Positions 24,120 through 32,114 are shown, counted from the first letter of the stretch. The stretch: 44,660 nt of DNA from Methanomassiliicoccales archaeon (GCA_028679935.1 JAJRAL010000151.1:1-44660), one strand, 5' to 3'. Numbers and translations are program-made. The notes: a model not told the origin generated them from the sequence alone.

Positions 24120-25145
24120 TCAGAGCACGAAGTAGAGGTGCTCGCCGCACTTCGGGCAGTCCGGGCCGGTGAGGTTCACCCGGTGGATGTGATAACCCGT
24201 CCTCCTGACGATCAGGGTGCCGCACTTAGGGCAGCGGGTGTTCTCCCCGTCCCCTGAGGCGTAGTTGCCACCATAGACGAACTTCAGCCCTTCCTCCTTG
24301 CCGATTTTCTGCGCCAGCTCCATCGTCGAGATCGGGGTCGGAGGAACGTCGGTCATCATGTAGTCCGGATGGAAGCGGGTGAAGTGCACCGGGACGTACT
24401 CGGATATAGACTTCGAAACCCATCGGGAGAAAGCCCTCATCTCGTCCTCGTCGTCGTTCTTCCCGGGGATGACGAGGTAGGTGAGCTCGATATGGATGCC
24501 AAGGTCGTGCGCGAGCTTCGTCGCCTTCAGCACCGGGTCGAGGCGCGCCCGGCAGACGTCCTTGTAGAACGCCTCCTTGAACCCCTTGACGTCGATGTTC
24601 ATCGCGTCGAGGTAGGGGGCGATGTCCCTCAGCGGCTCCTCCTCGATGAAGCCGTTCGTCACATAAACGGTGTACTGATCCTTTTCTTTGGCGATCTTGC
24701 AGGCGTCGTAGGTGAACTCGTGCCAGATCGTCGGTTCATTGTAGGTGAAGGCGATGGCGCGGCATCCGCTCGATGTCGCAAGGCGCGAGACGTCCTCCGG
24801 TGCCATGGACTCGAGGAACGATTCCTGCGTCTTCGCCTGCGAGATCGTGAAGTTCTGGCAGTGGAGGCAGTGGAGGTTGCAGCCGACGCTCCCGAGGGAC
24901 AGTATCCCTTCCCCGGGAAGGAAGTGGAAGAGCGGTTTCTTCTCGATCGGATCGACGTTGATTGAGGAAGCGCGGCCATAGATCAGCGAGTAGAGCCGGC
25001 CGCCGATGTTCTGCCTCACACCGCAGACGCCGACCTTCCCCTCGGCGATCTTGCAGTGGTGGGGGCAGAGATAACAGGCGGCCCGATCACCCTCGACCTT
25101 CCAGAACCTGGCCTCGTGCCTTCCCTTCTCACCTGAAATGCTCAT
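24120..25145 (-). CDS. amrS: AmmeMemoRadiSam system radical SAM enzyme
   Basis: A 341-residue radical SAM protein. The N-terminal Cys set CYLCPHHCKIAEGKVGVCGVR (first Cys at residue 24) precedes the SAM cluster C89-NLH-C93-LH-C96-QNF. AFTYNEPTIWHEF, MNIDVKGF and YLVIPGKNDDEDEM are typical of AmrS, and the C-terminus has a zinc ribbon with two CPKCG motifs. In this conserved three-protein system AmrS works with Memo and AMMECR1 partners in an unsettled modification reaction; those partners are not in the window. Its start overlaps the 3-prime end of thiL by 17 nt, so the two are cotranscribed. Confidence 0.93.
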   Translation of the reverse strand: MSISGEKGRHEARFWKVEGDRAACYLCPHHCKIAEGKVGVCGVRQNIGGRLYSLIYGRASSINVDPIEKKPLFHFLPGEGILSLGSVGCNLHCLHCQNFTISQAKTQESFLESMAPEDVSRLATSSGCRAIAFTYNEPTIWHEFTYDACKIAKEKDQYTVYVTNGFIEEEPLRDIAPYLDAMNIDVKGFKEAFYKDVCRARLDPVLKATKLAHDLGIHIELTYLVIPGKNDDEDEMRAFSRWVSKSISEYVPVHFTRFHPDYMMTDVPPTPISTMELAQKIGKEEGLKFVYGGNYASGDGENTRCPKCGTLIVRRTGYHIHRVNLTGPDCPKCGEHLYFVL

Positions 25146-26094
25146 AGCCCCTCTTCTCCAGAGGTGTCCGCCTTCCGTTCCTGATAAGGGTACTCTCGTT
25201 TCCCGGCACGACCTTGCCTATCACCTGGAACTCCTTTCCCAGCCTGGTGCGGAGCGTGCCTAGGCCTCCAGGAGAGAAAGTGAAGAGCAACTGGTAGTCC
25301 CCGCCGTAATACAGGATCAGCTCCTCGGGCGGAACCGCGCTCTTCTTGCCGATCTCGAGAACCTCCCTCTCGACCGGGATCGCTCCATAATCGACCTCGA
25401 AGCCGACGCCGCTCGCCTCCGAGATGCCGTGCACCGTGAGCGCGAGCCCGTCGGAGACATCCATGCAGGACGTGACGCAGCCTGCGGCGGAGAGGATCAT
25501 TCCCTCCTTCGTCCTCGGCCGCGGCTCCAGGATCGCCTTTTCGGCCTTGCGCTCGCCCAGCCCTTTCATGATCGATTGGTATCCGGCGGCCGCGAGCCCC
25601 AAGCTCCCCGTGACGGCGAGGAGGTCGCCCGGCCTCGCTCCCTTCCGCAAGAGGATGCCGCGCTTCGCCACGGTGCCTATCGCCGTGCCGGCCAGGGTGA
25701 TCTCCGGCGATTCCTTCGTGTCGCCCCCGAGGAGCTCGGCCCCGACCGAATCGCAGCAGTCGAGGATGCCTTCGATCAACTGGTCCAGATGCTCCGACTC
25801 GAGGTCCCGGGGAAGCCCCATCGAGACCAGGATGCCGATCGGCTTGGCGCCCATCGCCGCGATGTCGCTGAAGTTGACCGCGGCGCAAGTCCAGCCCATC
25901 TGCCTATGCGTCATCCCGGGCAGGAAGTGCGTGCTTTGAGTGACGAGGTCGGTGCTCGCGACAACGTAGACGAGGCCCATGTCCACCGCCGCCGCGTCGT
26001 CCCCTGGCCCGATGTTCGACGAGGTCGCGATCTCGCTCGCCTGGGCGATGATGCGCTTGACCGCTTCCCTCTCTCCGATCTCGCTCAACTTCAT
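25129..26094 (-). CDS. thiL: Thiamine-monophosphate kinase
   Basis: A 321-residue PurM-like ATP enzyme that makes thiamine diphosphate from thiamine monophosphate. GPGDDAAAV near the N-terminus, STDLVTQSTHF, AAVNFSDIAAMGA, GGDTKESPEI, CMDVSDGLALTVHGISEASGVGFEVD and YGGDYQLLF are the family signature in order. I choose ATG 26094 over a GTG two codons earlier since the family opens at KLSEIGE. Upstream on the minus strand is a small TCTCC-GG-GGAGA palindrome (26111-26122) in the 5-prime leader. It is the first gene of the thiL-amrS pair and provides the cofactor used by IlvB. Confidence 0.94.
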   Translation of the reverse strand: MKLSEIGEREAVKRIIAQASEIATSSNIGPGDDAAAVDMGLVYVVASTDLVTQSTHFLPGMTHRQMGWTCAAVNFSDIAAMGAKPIGILVSMGLPRDLESEHLDQLIEGILDCCDSVGAELLGGDTKESPEITLAGTAIGTVAKRGILLRKGARPGDLLAVTGSLGLAAAGYQSIMKGLGERKAEKAILEPRPRTKEGMILSAAGCVTSCMDVSDGLALTVHGISEASGVGFEVDYGAIPVEREVLEIGKKSAVPPEELILYYGGDYQLLFTFSPGGLGTLRTRLGKEFQVIGKVVPGNESTLIRNGRRTPLEKRGYEHFR

Positions 26095-26160
26095 TAGCAC
26101 TCAATCAGTGTCTCCGGGGAGATTACTCTTTCCACGCAGCGCGCCGTGCTCCTGCGAAGG

Positions 26161-26167
26161 TTTATAG
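26161..26167 (+). promoter_or_regulatory. TATA box of the larA-like gene
   Basis: TTTATAG, preceded by GCGAAGG as a BRE-like element, predicts a start near 26190, 7-8 nt before ATG 26197. The transcript probably covers the larA-like, CCG and folP genes, which overlap one another. Confidence 0.65.
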
Positions 26168-26196
26168 CTCGACCAACCTTCAATCGGCTCTAGGTC

Positions 26197-27447
26197 ATGA
26201 GGCTGGAGATACCGTACGGAAAGGACGGCCACCAGGTCTTGGTCGTGCCCGACGAGAACCTCTCGGCAATCCTGAGGCCGAACGAGGTTGAGTTCGGCGA
26301 CCCTCTGGACGAGATAAGGAAGGCGATCGCCCGTCCGCTGAGGAGCACTCCGCTCAAGGAATTCCTTGTCGGGGAAAAGGACACGGTCTTCATCGTCAAC
26401 GACGGGACGAGGCCAACTCCGACCTCTATCGTTCTCGACGCCGTCTCCGAGATCGCGGACCTCAAGAGATTCCGCTATCTGGTGGCGACTGGCGCGCACC
26501 GCGCCCCGACCAGGGAGGAGTACGGGGAGATCTTCGGTCGCTGGCATGTCAGGCTCGAGGGCAGGATCCACTCGCACGACTGCCGCAAGGACGAGATGGT
26601 CGACCTGGGCAGTTCGCGCGCCGGTACTAGGATGCTTATCAACGCGATCGCGGCGAGGGCCAGGCGCATCGTGATCGTGACGAGCGTCGAGCCGCACTAC
26701 TTTGCCGGATACACCGGAGGCCGCAAGTCCCTCCTTCCCGGCGTGGCCGCGTACAGCACGATCGAGGAGAACCACCGCTTCGCCATGAGCCAAGAAGCGC
26801 AGGTCCTGAAGCTCGGCGGGAACCCGGTCCACGAGGACATGGTCGATGCCGTGGGCCGCCTCAAGGACATCAGCATATTCGCGATCCAGACGGTCCTGGA
26901 CCGTCATCACAACGTCTACCGCGTCGCCGCCGGTGCCCTTCAGCCCTCCTTCGAGCGGGCGGTCGAATACGCGAACGAGGTGTTCTGCGTCCCGATCCGG
27001 GAGAAGGTCGATGTGGTCATCTCGGTCGCTCCGCACCCGATGGACGTCGACCTCTACCAATCGCAGAAGGCGATGGACAACGCCAAATGGGCCCTCAAGC
27101 CAGGCGGCAGGTTGATTTTCGTCTCGAAGTGCCGCGACGGGATCGGGGACAGGGTGTTCTACGACCAACTCGCACGTTCGACCGACCCCGATGAGATAAT
27201 GCGAAACCTAGAGGTCGAGTACCGCCTTGGGCATCACAAGGCGGCGAAGATGGCGGAGATCGCGAAGCAGGCTAGGATCGGAGGAGTCACCTCGCTCCCG
27301 CCCGACGAGCTGAGGAAGATCAGCATCCAGCCGTTCTCGGTCGTCCAGGAGGCGCTCGACGCCGCCCTCGCCGAGAAGCCGGACGCGAAGGTGCTGGTGA
27401 TGTACGAGGGGAGCATTCTCGTCCCCAGGCTGGTGGACAATGGCTAA
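26197..27447 (+). CDS. LarA-family protein (nickel-pincer racemase/epimerase superfamily)
   Basis: A 416-residue protein of the lactate racemase LarA superfamily, which uses a nickel-pincer nucleotide bound to a lysine to racemise or epimerise 2-hydroxyacids. The expected ligand and catalytic residues are visible: R72 in NDGTRPTP, H101 in ATGAHRAPT, H167 and K177 in PHYFAGYTGGRKSLLPG, H193 in EENHRF, and a C-terminal SQKAMDNA lysine. The superfamily is broad, so lactate itself is not assured. LarB, LarC and LarE maturation genes are not in the window. The last 8 nt overlap the start of a CCG-domain iron-sulfur oxidoreductase gene, suggesting a 2-hydroxyacid racemise-and-oxidise couple (inference). 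Confidence 0.9.
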   Translation: MRLEIPYGKDGHQVLVVPDENLSAILRPNEVEFGDPLDEIRKAIARPLRSTPLKEFLVGEKDTVFIVNDGTRPTPTSIVLDAVSEIADLKRFRYLVATGAHRAPTREEYGEIFGRWHVRLEGRIHSHDCRKDEMVDLGSSRAGTRMLINAIAARARRIVIVTSVEPHYFAGYTGGRKSLLPGVAAYSTIEENHRFAMSQEAQVLKLGGNPVHEDMVDAVGRLKDISIFAIQTVLDRHHNVYRVAAGALQPSFERAVEYANEVFCVPIREKVDVVISVAPHPMDVDLYQSQKAMDNAKWALKPGGRLIFVSKCRDGIGDRVFYDQLARSTDPDEIMRNLEVEYRLGHHKAAKMAEIAKQARIGGVTSLPPDELRKISIQPFSVVQEALDAALAEKPDAKVLVMYEGSILVPRLVDNG

Positions 27448-28549
27448 GTTCGAAGCGACGAACCTCCGCCCCACGATGTCGACCCTGACGACCTGCACAT
27501 ACTGCGGATTCTGCAAGTCCGTCTGCCCCGCCTTCGAGAGCATCGGGTGGGAAGGCAGCGTCGCTCGGGGCAGGATGATACTGGCCTACGGGCTGCTGCG
27601 CGGCGACTTGCCTCCGGATGAAAGCGTCGCGAGGCACATCTATCAGTGCACGACGTGCAAGGACTGCGAGCGCCGCTGCCCGTCCGGCATCGAGGTGGTG
27701 GACGTGGTTGAGCGCTGCCGCCGCGACCTCGTCGCCGCGGACGTCATGATGCCGGCCCATCGGCGGGTCGCCGAGAGCGTCGCCGCCAAAGGCAACCCCT
27801 ACGGTGAAGCGAGGAGTGTCGCCAGGGCTCTTGGAGTGAAGAAGGGCAGGGCCAAGATCGGCTACTTCGCCGGCTGCACCGCCGGGTATCGCGACCAGGG
27901 CATCGCCCGGTCGACGATCGCGTTGCTCGACGCCGTCGGAGTCGACCACACGCTCGTTGACGAATGTTGCTGCGGTTCGGTGCTCCAGCGCGTCGGGAGG
28001 CCCGAAGAAGAGGTCGAGAGGCTCATGTTCCGCAACGTGCGGGCGATCGAGGCGCAGGGCGTCGAGGAGGTCGTGTTCTCCTGTGCCGGCTGCTACCGCA
28101 TGTTCAAGGAGGAGTACCCGAAGCACCTGGACGTCGGTTTCGAGGTCAGGCACGTATCGCAGTTCCTGTCCGCAAGCGACCTCAAGCTGAGGCCGCTGCA
28201 AAAGAGGGTCACTTACCATGACCCCTGCCACCTCGGGCGGCACTCGGGCGTCTACGACGAGCCACGGAGACTTCTCGCGAGCATCCCGGACATGGACTTC
28301 AGGGAGATGCCGCGCCGGCGCGAGACGGCCGCCTGCTGCGGCGGTGGAGGCGGTGTGCGATCCGCGTTCCCTGAGCTCTCGAGGAAGATTGCCGCGAGGC
28401 GAGTCGCGGAGGCGGCGTTCGCCGACGTGCTGGTCACGAGCTGCCCCTTCTGCGTTTCGAACCTTCGCGCCGGAAAGGAGGAGGCAGGGGGCAAAGTAGA
28501 AATCATGGACCTCGCAGAGCTACTTGCGTCGCTGGTGGTCGCGCGATGA
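27440..28549 (+). CDS. CCG-domain iron-sulfur oxidoreductase (GlpC/HdrD-like)
   Basis: A 369-residue electron-transfer protein. The N-terminal half has two 4Fe-4S ferredoxin motifs, CTYCGFCKSVCP and CTTCKDCERRCPSGIEV; the C-terminal half has two cysteine-rich CCG domains, one with CCCGSVLQR and CAGCYRMFKEEYP, the other with CHLGRHSG and CCGGGGGVR followed by SCPFCVSN. This architecture is shared by GlpC, the HdrD C-terminal half and LUD/lactate-oxidase partners, which pass electrons from a flavin dehydrogenase to quinones or thiol-disulfide acceptors. No flavin subunit is next to it. The overlap with the larA-like gene and ATGA overlap with folP show one operon. Confidence 0.92.
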   Translation: MAKFEATNLRPTMSTLTTCTYCGFCKSVCPAFESIGWEGSVARGRMILAYGLLRGDLPPDESVARHIYQCTTCKDCERRCPSGIEVVDVVERCRRDLVAADVMMPAHRRVAESVAAKGNPYGEARSVARALGVKKGRAKIGYFAGCTAGYRDQGIARSTIALLDAVGVDHTLVDECCCGSVLQRVGRPEEEVERLMFRNVRAIEAQGVEEVVFSCAGCYRMFKEEYPKHLDVGFEVRHVSQFLSASDLKLRPLQKRVTYHDPCHLGRHSGVYDEPRRLLASIPDMDFREMPRRRETAACCGGGGGVRSAFPELSRKIAARRVAEAAFADVLVTSCPFCVSNLRAGKEEAGGKVEIMDLAELLASLVVAR

Positions 28550-29697
28550 TAGTCAGGGTCAGGGAGTACGTCAGCATGCTTGAGGCGCACGCCGAGTGGC
28601 GCCGCCTCGGTGTCGAGAGCCCGGTGGAGGGGCCCGACGACCTTTGGCAGGGCGTGTTCATGTTCGCCGAGAGCGACGACGGCAAGGAGATCGAGGACGC
28701 GGCCTTCCTGGCCGAGGAGATGGGCGGGACGGCGGTGCCATGCGACTCGGAGAACGTGAAGAGATTGATGCTCTACTTTGAGTCCGGCCTGCTCCGATCG
28801 CTCTCGTGCGCCGTCGGTCAGTCACCGGCGCTCAACGAGATATCGCAGGCGGTGAACTCGTACCACGAGACGGGAAGCATCGACGTACCGCTGCCGGCGG
28901 GCAGGCTCAGCTCCAGCGGCACGCTGATCATGGGCGTGCTCAACGTGACGCCCGACTCGTTCTCCGACGGCGGTAAGTTCGCCGACAAGGACGAGGCGGT
29001 GAGATGGGCGTTCAAGATGGCCGACGAGGGGGCAGACATAGTCGACATCGGCGGCGAGTCGACGAGGCCCTACTCACGGGAGGTCAGTCCGGAGGAAGAG
29101 CTCGGCCGCGTCGAACCGGTCCTCAAGGAGCTGGTCCCGGGCCTGAGCGTCCCGATATCGATTGATACCAGGCATCACGAGGTGGCGGAGAGGGCGATGT
29201 CCCTCGGAGCGTCGATAATCAATGACGTGTCGGGCCTCTCCGATGCGAAGATGGTCGATGTCGCGGTGAAAAGCGGGGCGGCCGTGGTGGCGATGCACAT
29301 GCTGGGCGCCCCCCCGACGATGCAGGTCTCGCCCTTCTACGAGGACGTGGTAGGGGACATCTGCCTCACTCTGAAGAGACGGATGGACGCCGCTTCTCGG
29401 CGCGGGCTCGACATCTCGAAGGTGATAATCGACCCGGGCATGGGCTTCGGGAAGACGACCGAGCACAACCTCGAGATACTGCGCCGTCTGCGGGAGTTCC
29501 GTTGCCTAGGGAGACCGATCCTCGTCGGCGCGTCGAGAAAGGCGTTCGTGCGCAAGCTCTCGGGCGAGAACGGGCTGCTAGAGGGAAGCATCTCCGCCGC
29601 CGTGCTCGCGGCAAGGAACGGCGCCTCGATCGTCAGGGTGCACGACGTTGCGGAGACGAAGGCGGCGATGCGCCTTGCCGATGCCGTCCGCGGCTGA
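28546..29697 (+). CDS. folP: Dihydropteroate synthase with N-terminal extension
   Basis: A 383-residue protein. Residues about 125-383 are a complete pterin-binding DHPS barrel: GVLNVTPDSFSDGG, DIGGESTRP, SIDTRHHEVA, INDVSGLSD, MHMLGAPPTMQ, IDPGMGFGKTTEHNLEILR, VGASRKAF and RVHDVAET. DHPS joins a pterin diphosphate to p-aminobenzoate. The first 120 or so residues are an alpha/beta domain without clear similarity that I can name; related archaeal DHPS-like proteins also have N-terminal extensions, some in tetrahydromethanopterin synthesis. It overlaps the CCG gene by ATGA, an unexpected partner that may reflect only cotranscription. Confidence 0.92.
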   Translation: MIVRVREYVSMLEAHAEWRRLGVESPVEGPDDLWQGVFMFAESDDGKEIEDAAFLAEEMGGTAVPCDSENVKRLMLYFESGLLRSLSCAVGQSPALNEISQAVNSYHETGSIDVPLPAGRLSSSGTLIMGVLNVTPDSFSDGGKFADKDEAVRWAFKMADEGADIVDIGGESTRPYSREVSPEEELGRVEPVLKELVPGLSVPISIDTRHHEVAERAMSLGASIINDVSGLSDAKMVDVAVKSGAAVVAMHMLGAPPTMQVSPFYEDVVGDICLTLKRRMDAASRRGLDISKVIIDPGMGFGKTTEHNLEILRRLREFRCLGRPILVGASRKAFVRKLSGENGLLEGSISAAVLAARNGASIVRVHDVAETKAAMRLADAVRG

Positions 29698-29701
29698 ACG
29701 C

Positions 29702-29896
29702 TCAGCGATAGGTCAGGACCCCGAGCACGATCAGCGCCGCGATGACGATGATGACAAAGATCCAGGAGCGGCGGTTGCTCTTCTGGTTCGCTATCTTGCG
29801 CGCCTGCCGGCACTCGTCCGAGCAGTACTCCTCTCCTTCCTGAATAGGATTGTCACATTGCACGCAGTGTGAATGGGGCGGGAGCCTCTCGGGCAT
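29702..29896 (-). CDS. DUF2116-type zinc-ribbon membrane protein
   Basis: A 64-residue protein: HCVQCDNPIQEGEEYCSDECR near the N-terminus supplies four Cys for a treble-clef/zinc ribbon, followed by a basic linker and one C-terminal membrane helix (about residues 43-62). It matches the archaeal DUF2116 group, of unknown role; the tail anchor would leave the zinc ribbon in the cytoplasm. A TATA box at 29920-29930 places the transcript start at or next to ATG 29896. It ends 4 nt from the convergent folP stop. Confidence 0.85.
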   Translation of the reverse strand: MPERLPPHSHCVQCDNPIQEGEEYCSDECRQARKIANQKSNRRSWIFVIIVIAALIVLGVLTYR

Positions 29897-29919
29897 CGTT
29901 CCGTGCGAAGCGCGTCGGC

Positions 29920-29930
29920 TTACTTAACCC
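29920..29930 (-). promoter_or_regulatory. TATA box of the zinc-ribbon gene
   Basis: GGGTTAAGTAA on the minus strand is centred about 28 nt upstream of ATG 29896, consistent with a leaderless message. Confidence 0.55.
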
Positions 29931-29939
29931 TTGCCCGCC

Positions 29940-30524
29940 TTAGGCCGCCCGGGACGAGAGACCGCGGGCGATCGTCGCCGCAATGCCGACCTTCACCGCA
30001 TCCACGGCCACGAACGGCAGGACGCCGATCATTATCGCCTCGATGGGGGGCATCGAGAACGCGAGGCAGAGCCAGGCCGCGCCGCAGAGCAGGATGACCG
30101 CCGCCCCAAGGCCCATGACGAGAAGGATCCTCGCGCCGGAGCTGCGGCTCGAGGTGAACGAACCGACGATCGCCGCCGCGCCGACGAAACCGAACAGGTA
30201 GCCAGCCGTGACGCTGGAGAACGCCGCGAACCCGACCAGCCCGCTGAACCAACCGAACGCGGCGCCCATCCCAAGATACATGCCGACGCTGAGCGGCGCG
30301 TGCCTGCCGAGGAAGAATCCAGCGAGCAGGACGGCGAGGACCTCCCCGGTGAACGGAACGGGGGTGAAAGGCAGCACGATTCTGATTTGCGCCGAAAGGG
30401 CGATGAGCAGGGCGAAGGCGCCGCACGCGATCAGCTTCTCGACGTGACCTGCCTCTTCCCTCCATCGGGCCAGATCTCGGACAACGTCTTTGCGCTTGTT
30501 GAAGACGATCGTCAGCGGCTGCAT
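29940..30524 (-). CDS. bioY: BioY family biotin transporter, ECF S component
   Basis: A 194-residue membrane protein with about six helices. The family signature is in ALSAQIRIVLPFTPVPFTGEVLAVLLAGFFLG, followed by LSVGMYLGMGA. BioY is the substrate-binding subunit of energy-coupling-factor biotin uptake; the ATPase and EcfT subunits are not adjacent, so they must be shared from elsewhere or absent. I choose ATG 30524: the frame is open 88 codons further but that part is not family-like and lies beyond the TATA box. The TATA box is embedded in a 25-bp palindrome, suggesting repression, perhaps by biotin supply. Confidence 0.9.
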   Translation of the reverse strand: MQPLTIVFNKRKDVVRDLARWREEAGHVEKLIACGAFALLIALSAQIRIVLPFTPVPFTGEVLAVLLAGFFLGRHAPLSVGMYLGMGAAFGWFSGLVGFAAFSSVTAGYLFGFVGAAAIVGSFTSSRSSGARILLVMGLGAAVILLCGAAWLCLAFSMPPIEAIMIGVLPFVAVDAVKVGIAATIARGLSSRAA

Positions 30525-30544
30525 CGTCAGGACGAGAGCGCGCC

Positions 30545-30569
30545 GACCTTGATATATATTGTCACGGTC
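30545..30569. promoter_or_regulatory. Palindromic operator overlapping the bioY TATA box
   Basis: On the minus strand GACC-g-TGA and TCA-a-GGTC arms flank the TATA sequence ATATATAT. Eight of twelve position pairs match, including all four outer pairs. The TATA centre (about 30555) predicts transcription start near 30529, 5 nt before the bioY ATG. A protein bound here would block TBP. I do not recognise it as a known BirA, BioR or BioQ site. Confidence 0.5.
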
Positions 30570-30606
30570 TGACGACGGAAGTCCTCGCACGAACGCAACA
30601 TGGCAA

Positions 30607-30617
30607 CGTTTTTTACC
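30607..30617 (+). promoter_or_regulatory. TATA-like element for the 4Fe-4S/FAD oxidoreductase pair
   Basis: CGTTTTTTACC predicts a start near 30638, so an ATG at 30600 would be upstream of the message and the 4Fe-4S gene must begin later, around 30669-30687. Confidence 0.45.
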
Positions 30618-30674
30618 CTTCTTCGCGTTGGTCTTCACACCTGCCATGCCGGACCGGTCCTGACGGAGATGTCG

Positions 30675-30782
30675 ATGAGATCGATGAGGGTGAAAGCAGA
30701 CCCAGAGCGCTGCCTCGCCTGCGAGGTCGCCTGCGTCGAGGCGTGCCCCGTGCGAGCGTTCGTGTTGGTCGCGGGGGGATGA
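30675..30782 (+). CDS. Tiny single-cluster 4Fe-4S protein
   Basis: A protein of about 35 residues whose core is CLACEVACVEACPVRAF: four cysteines spaced C-x2-C-x3-C-x3-CP, a single ferredoxin-type cluster site, and little else. ATG 30675 has GGAG 6 nt upstream; ATG 30669 and 30684 are in-frame alternatives. It ends 4 nt before an FAD-dependent oxidoreductase gene, so it is probably its electron-transfer partner. It looks like a shortened relative of the HycB-type ferredoxins. The phrase DPERC occurs near the start of both proteins, perhaps by chance. Confidence 0.6.
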   Translation: MRSMRVKADPERCLACEVACVEACPVRAFVLVAGG

Positions 30783-30786
30783 GCCC

Positions 30787-32082
30787 ATGTCCGACCCCGA
30801 GCGCTGCGATTATCTAATCATCGGTGGCTGCGCCGCCGGGGTCGCTGGCGTCGAGGGGATTCGCCATCACGACAAGAACGGCACCATCATTCTCGTCGGC
30901 GAGGAGAACGTCGCCCCGTACACGCGCTGCCTTCTTGCCGACTACATGACGGGGGAGGTGGACATGCGCAAGCTCACCTACCGACCGATGCGCTTCTTCG
31001 ACATCAACAAGGTAAAGGCGATACTTGGGAAGAGGGCGATCCGCCTTGACACGAGCGCGAAGCAGGTCGTGCTCGATTCCGGCGAGGTCCTCTCCTACCG
31101 GAAGCTGCTCCTCGCCACCGGCTCCTCAGCCGTGCTCTACGACATCCCGGGAAAGGACCTCGAGGGCGTCCACGTTCTCAAGTGCCTGCACGATGCGGAG
31201 GGTATCCTCGCGGATGCGAAGAGGACGAGGAAGGCGGTGGTGATGGGAGGCGGATTGGTGGGAATCATGTCCGCCACGACCCTCCACGAGATGGGGCTGG
31301 ATGTCTGCCTCGCGGTCTCCTCGCCGCACGTCATGTCGCAGAACATCGACGATGACGCCGCCGCGATCCTCGAGGAGCACCTCACGGACCACAAGATGCG
31401 GGTGATCCTCAACGCCGAGATCGTCGAGATACTCGGCAAGGAGAGGGTCGAGGGTGTCAAGCTCGCCGACGGCATGGTCATCGATTGCGGTGTGGTCGTG
31501 TCCGCCAAGGGCGTCAGGCCGAACATCGCGCTCGCGGAGGCGGCGGGGCTGAATGCGAGGCGCGGTGTGCTGGTCGATGACCGCATGCGCACCTCCGCTC
31601 AGGACGTCTACGCCGCCGGGGACATAGTCGAGTGCAAAGGATTCATCACCGGCGACCTCGAGGTCGCCCACATCTGGCCTGTCGCGGTGGAACAGGGGCA
31701 CGTCGCCGGAGCGAACATGGCCGGGGCCGACGTTGCATACGCTGGCGTCGTCGGCATGAACACGACGACCTTCTTCGGCCTACCGGTGGTCAACATCGGT
31801 GAGAGCAAGCACACCGTGCCGGCGAAGGGTGAGCAGTTCCTCGTTTCTTCGGACACTAAGGCCAGGCGCTACAAGAAGGTCGTGCTCCGCGAAGGCAGGG
31901 TCGTCGGGGCGATCCTCATGGGCGACGTGGACAACGCCGGCGTCTATACGAGCATGATCTGCACCCGCGTGGACGTCCGCGCGATCCGGGGCATGCTGCT
32001 CTCGGAACAATTCGACTTCGCGAAGCTCGCCGATGCGCTGCTGACGAAGAAGGCGCTGCCGCCGGGCCAGGTGAGGGCATAG
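30787..32082 (+). CDS. FAD-dependent pyridine nucleotide-disulfide oxidoreductase family protein
   Basis: A 431-residue flavoprotein with FAD-binding YLIIGGCAAGVAGVEGIR at the N-terminus, a second dinucleotide-binding fold AVVMGGGLVGIMSATTLHEMG (about residue 150) for NAD(P)H, and the FAD motif DVYAAGDIVE (about residue 275). The C-terminal region resembles the NirB-N/rubredoxin reductase/NADH oxidase group. No redox-active Cys pair of the disulfide reductases is seen near the first glycine motif, although Cys occurs in GGCAAG. With the adjacent 4Fe-4S mini-protein it may pass electrons between NAD(P)H and a ferredoxin-linked acceptor. The substrate is unknown. Confidence 0.88.
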   Translation: MSDPERCDYLIIGGCAAGVAGVEGIRHHDKNGTIILVGEENVAPYTRCLLADYMTGEVDMRKLTYRPMRFFDINKVKAILGKRAIRLDTSAKQVVLDSGEVLSYRKLLLATGSSAVLYDIPGKDLEGVHVLKCLHDAEGILADAKRTRKAVVMGGGLVGIMSATTLHEMGLDVCLAVSSPHVMSQNIDDDAAAILEEHLTDHKMRVILNAEIVEILGKERVEGVKLADGMVIDCGVVVSAKGVRPNIALAEAAGLNARRGVLVDDRMRTSAQDVYAAGDIVECKGFITGDLEVAHIWPVAVEQGHVAGANMAGADVAYAGVVGMNTTTFFGLPVVNIGESKHTVPAKGEQFLVSSDTKARRYKKVVLREGRVVGAILMGDVDNAGVYTSMICTRVDVRAIRGMLLSEQFDFAKLADALLTKKALPPGQVRA

Positions 32083-32084
32083 GG

Positions 32085-32092
32085 TTTATCTA
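32085..32092 (+). promoter_or_regulatory. TATA box for the basic-tailed hypothetical gene
   Basis: TTTATCTA, 2 nt after the oxidoreductase stop, is centred about 27 nt upstream of ATG 32115 and predicts a leaderless message. Confidence 0.6.
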
Positions 32093-32114
32093 TCGCTTAA
32101 CGGAGTTCACCCTC

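Noticed and set aside
26111..26122. TCTCC-GG-GGAGA palindrome upstream of thiL as a riboswitch
   Set aside because: Too short and lacking any TPP-aptamer-like sequence; kept only as a remark in the thiL entry.
26197..27447. Naming the LarA homologue lactate racemase
   Set aside because: The superfamily includes many 2-hydroxyacid racemases and epimerases, and no Lar maturation genes are present here, so the specific substrate is unsupported.
30525..30788. N-terminal extension of BioY
   Set aside because: The extension has no membrane or family character and would include the TATA box and the divergent 4Fe-4S gene.
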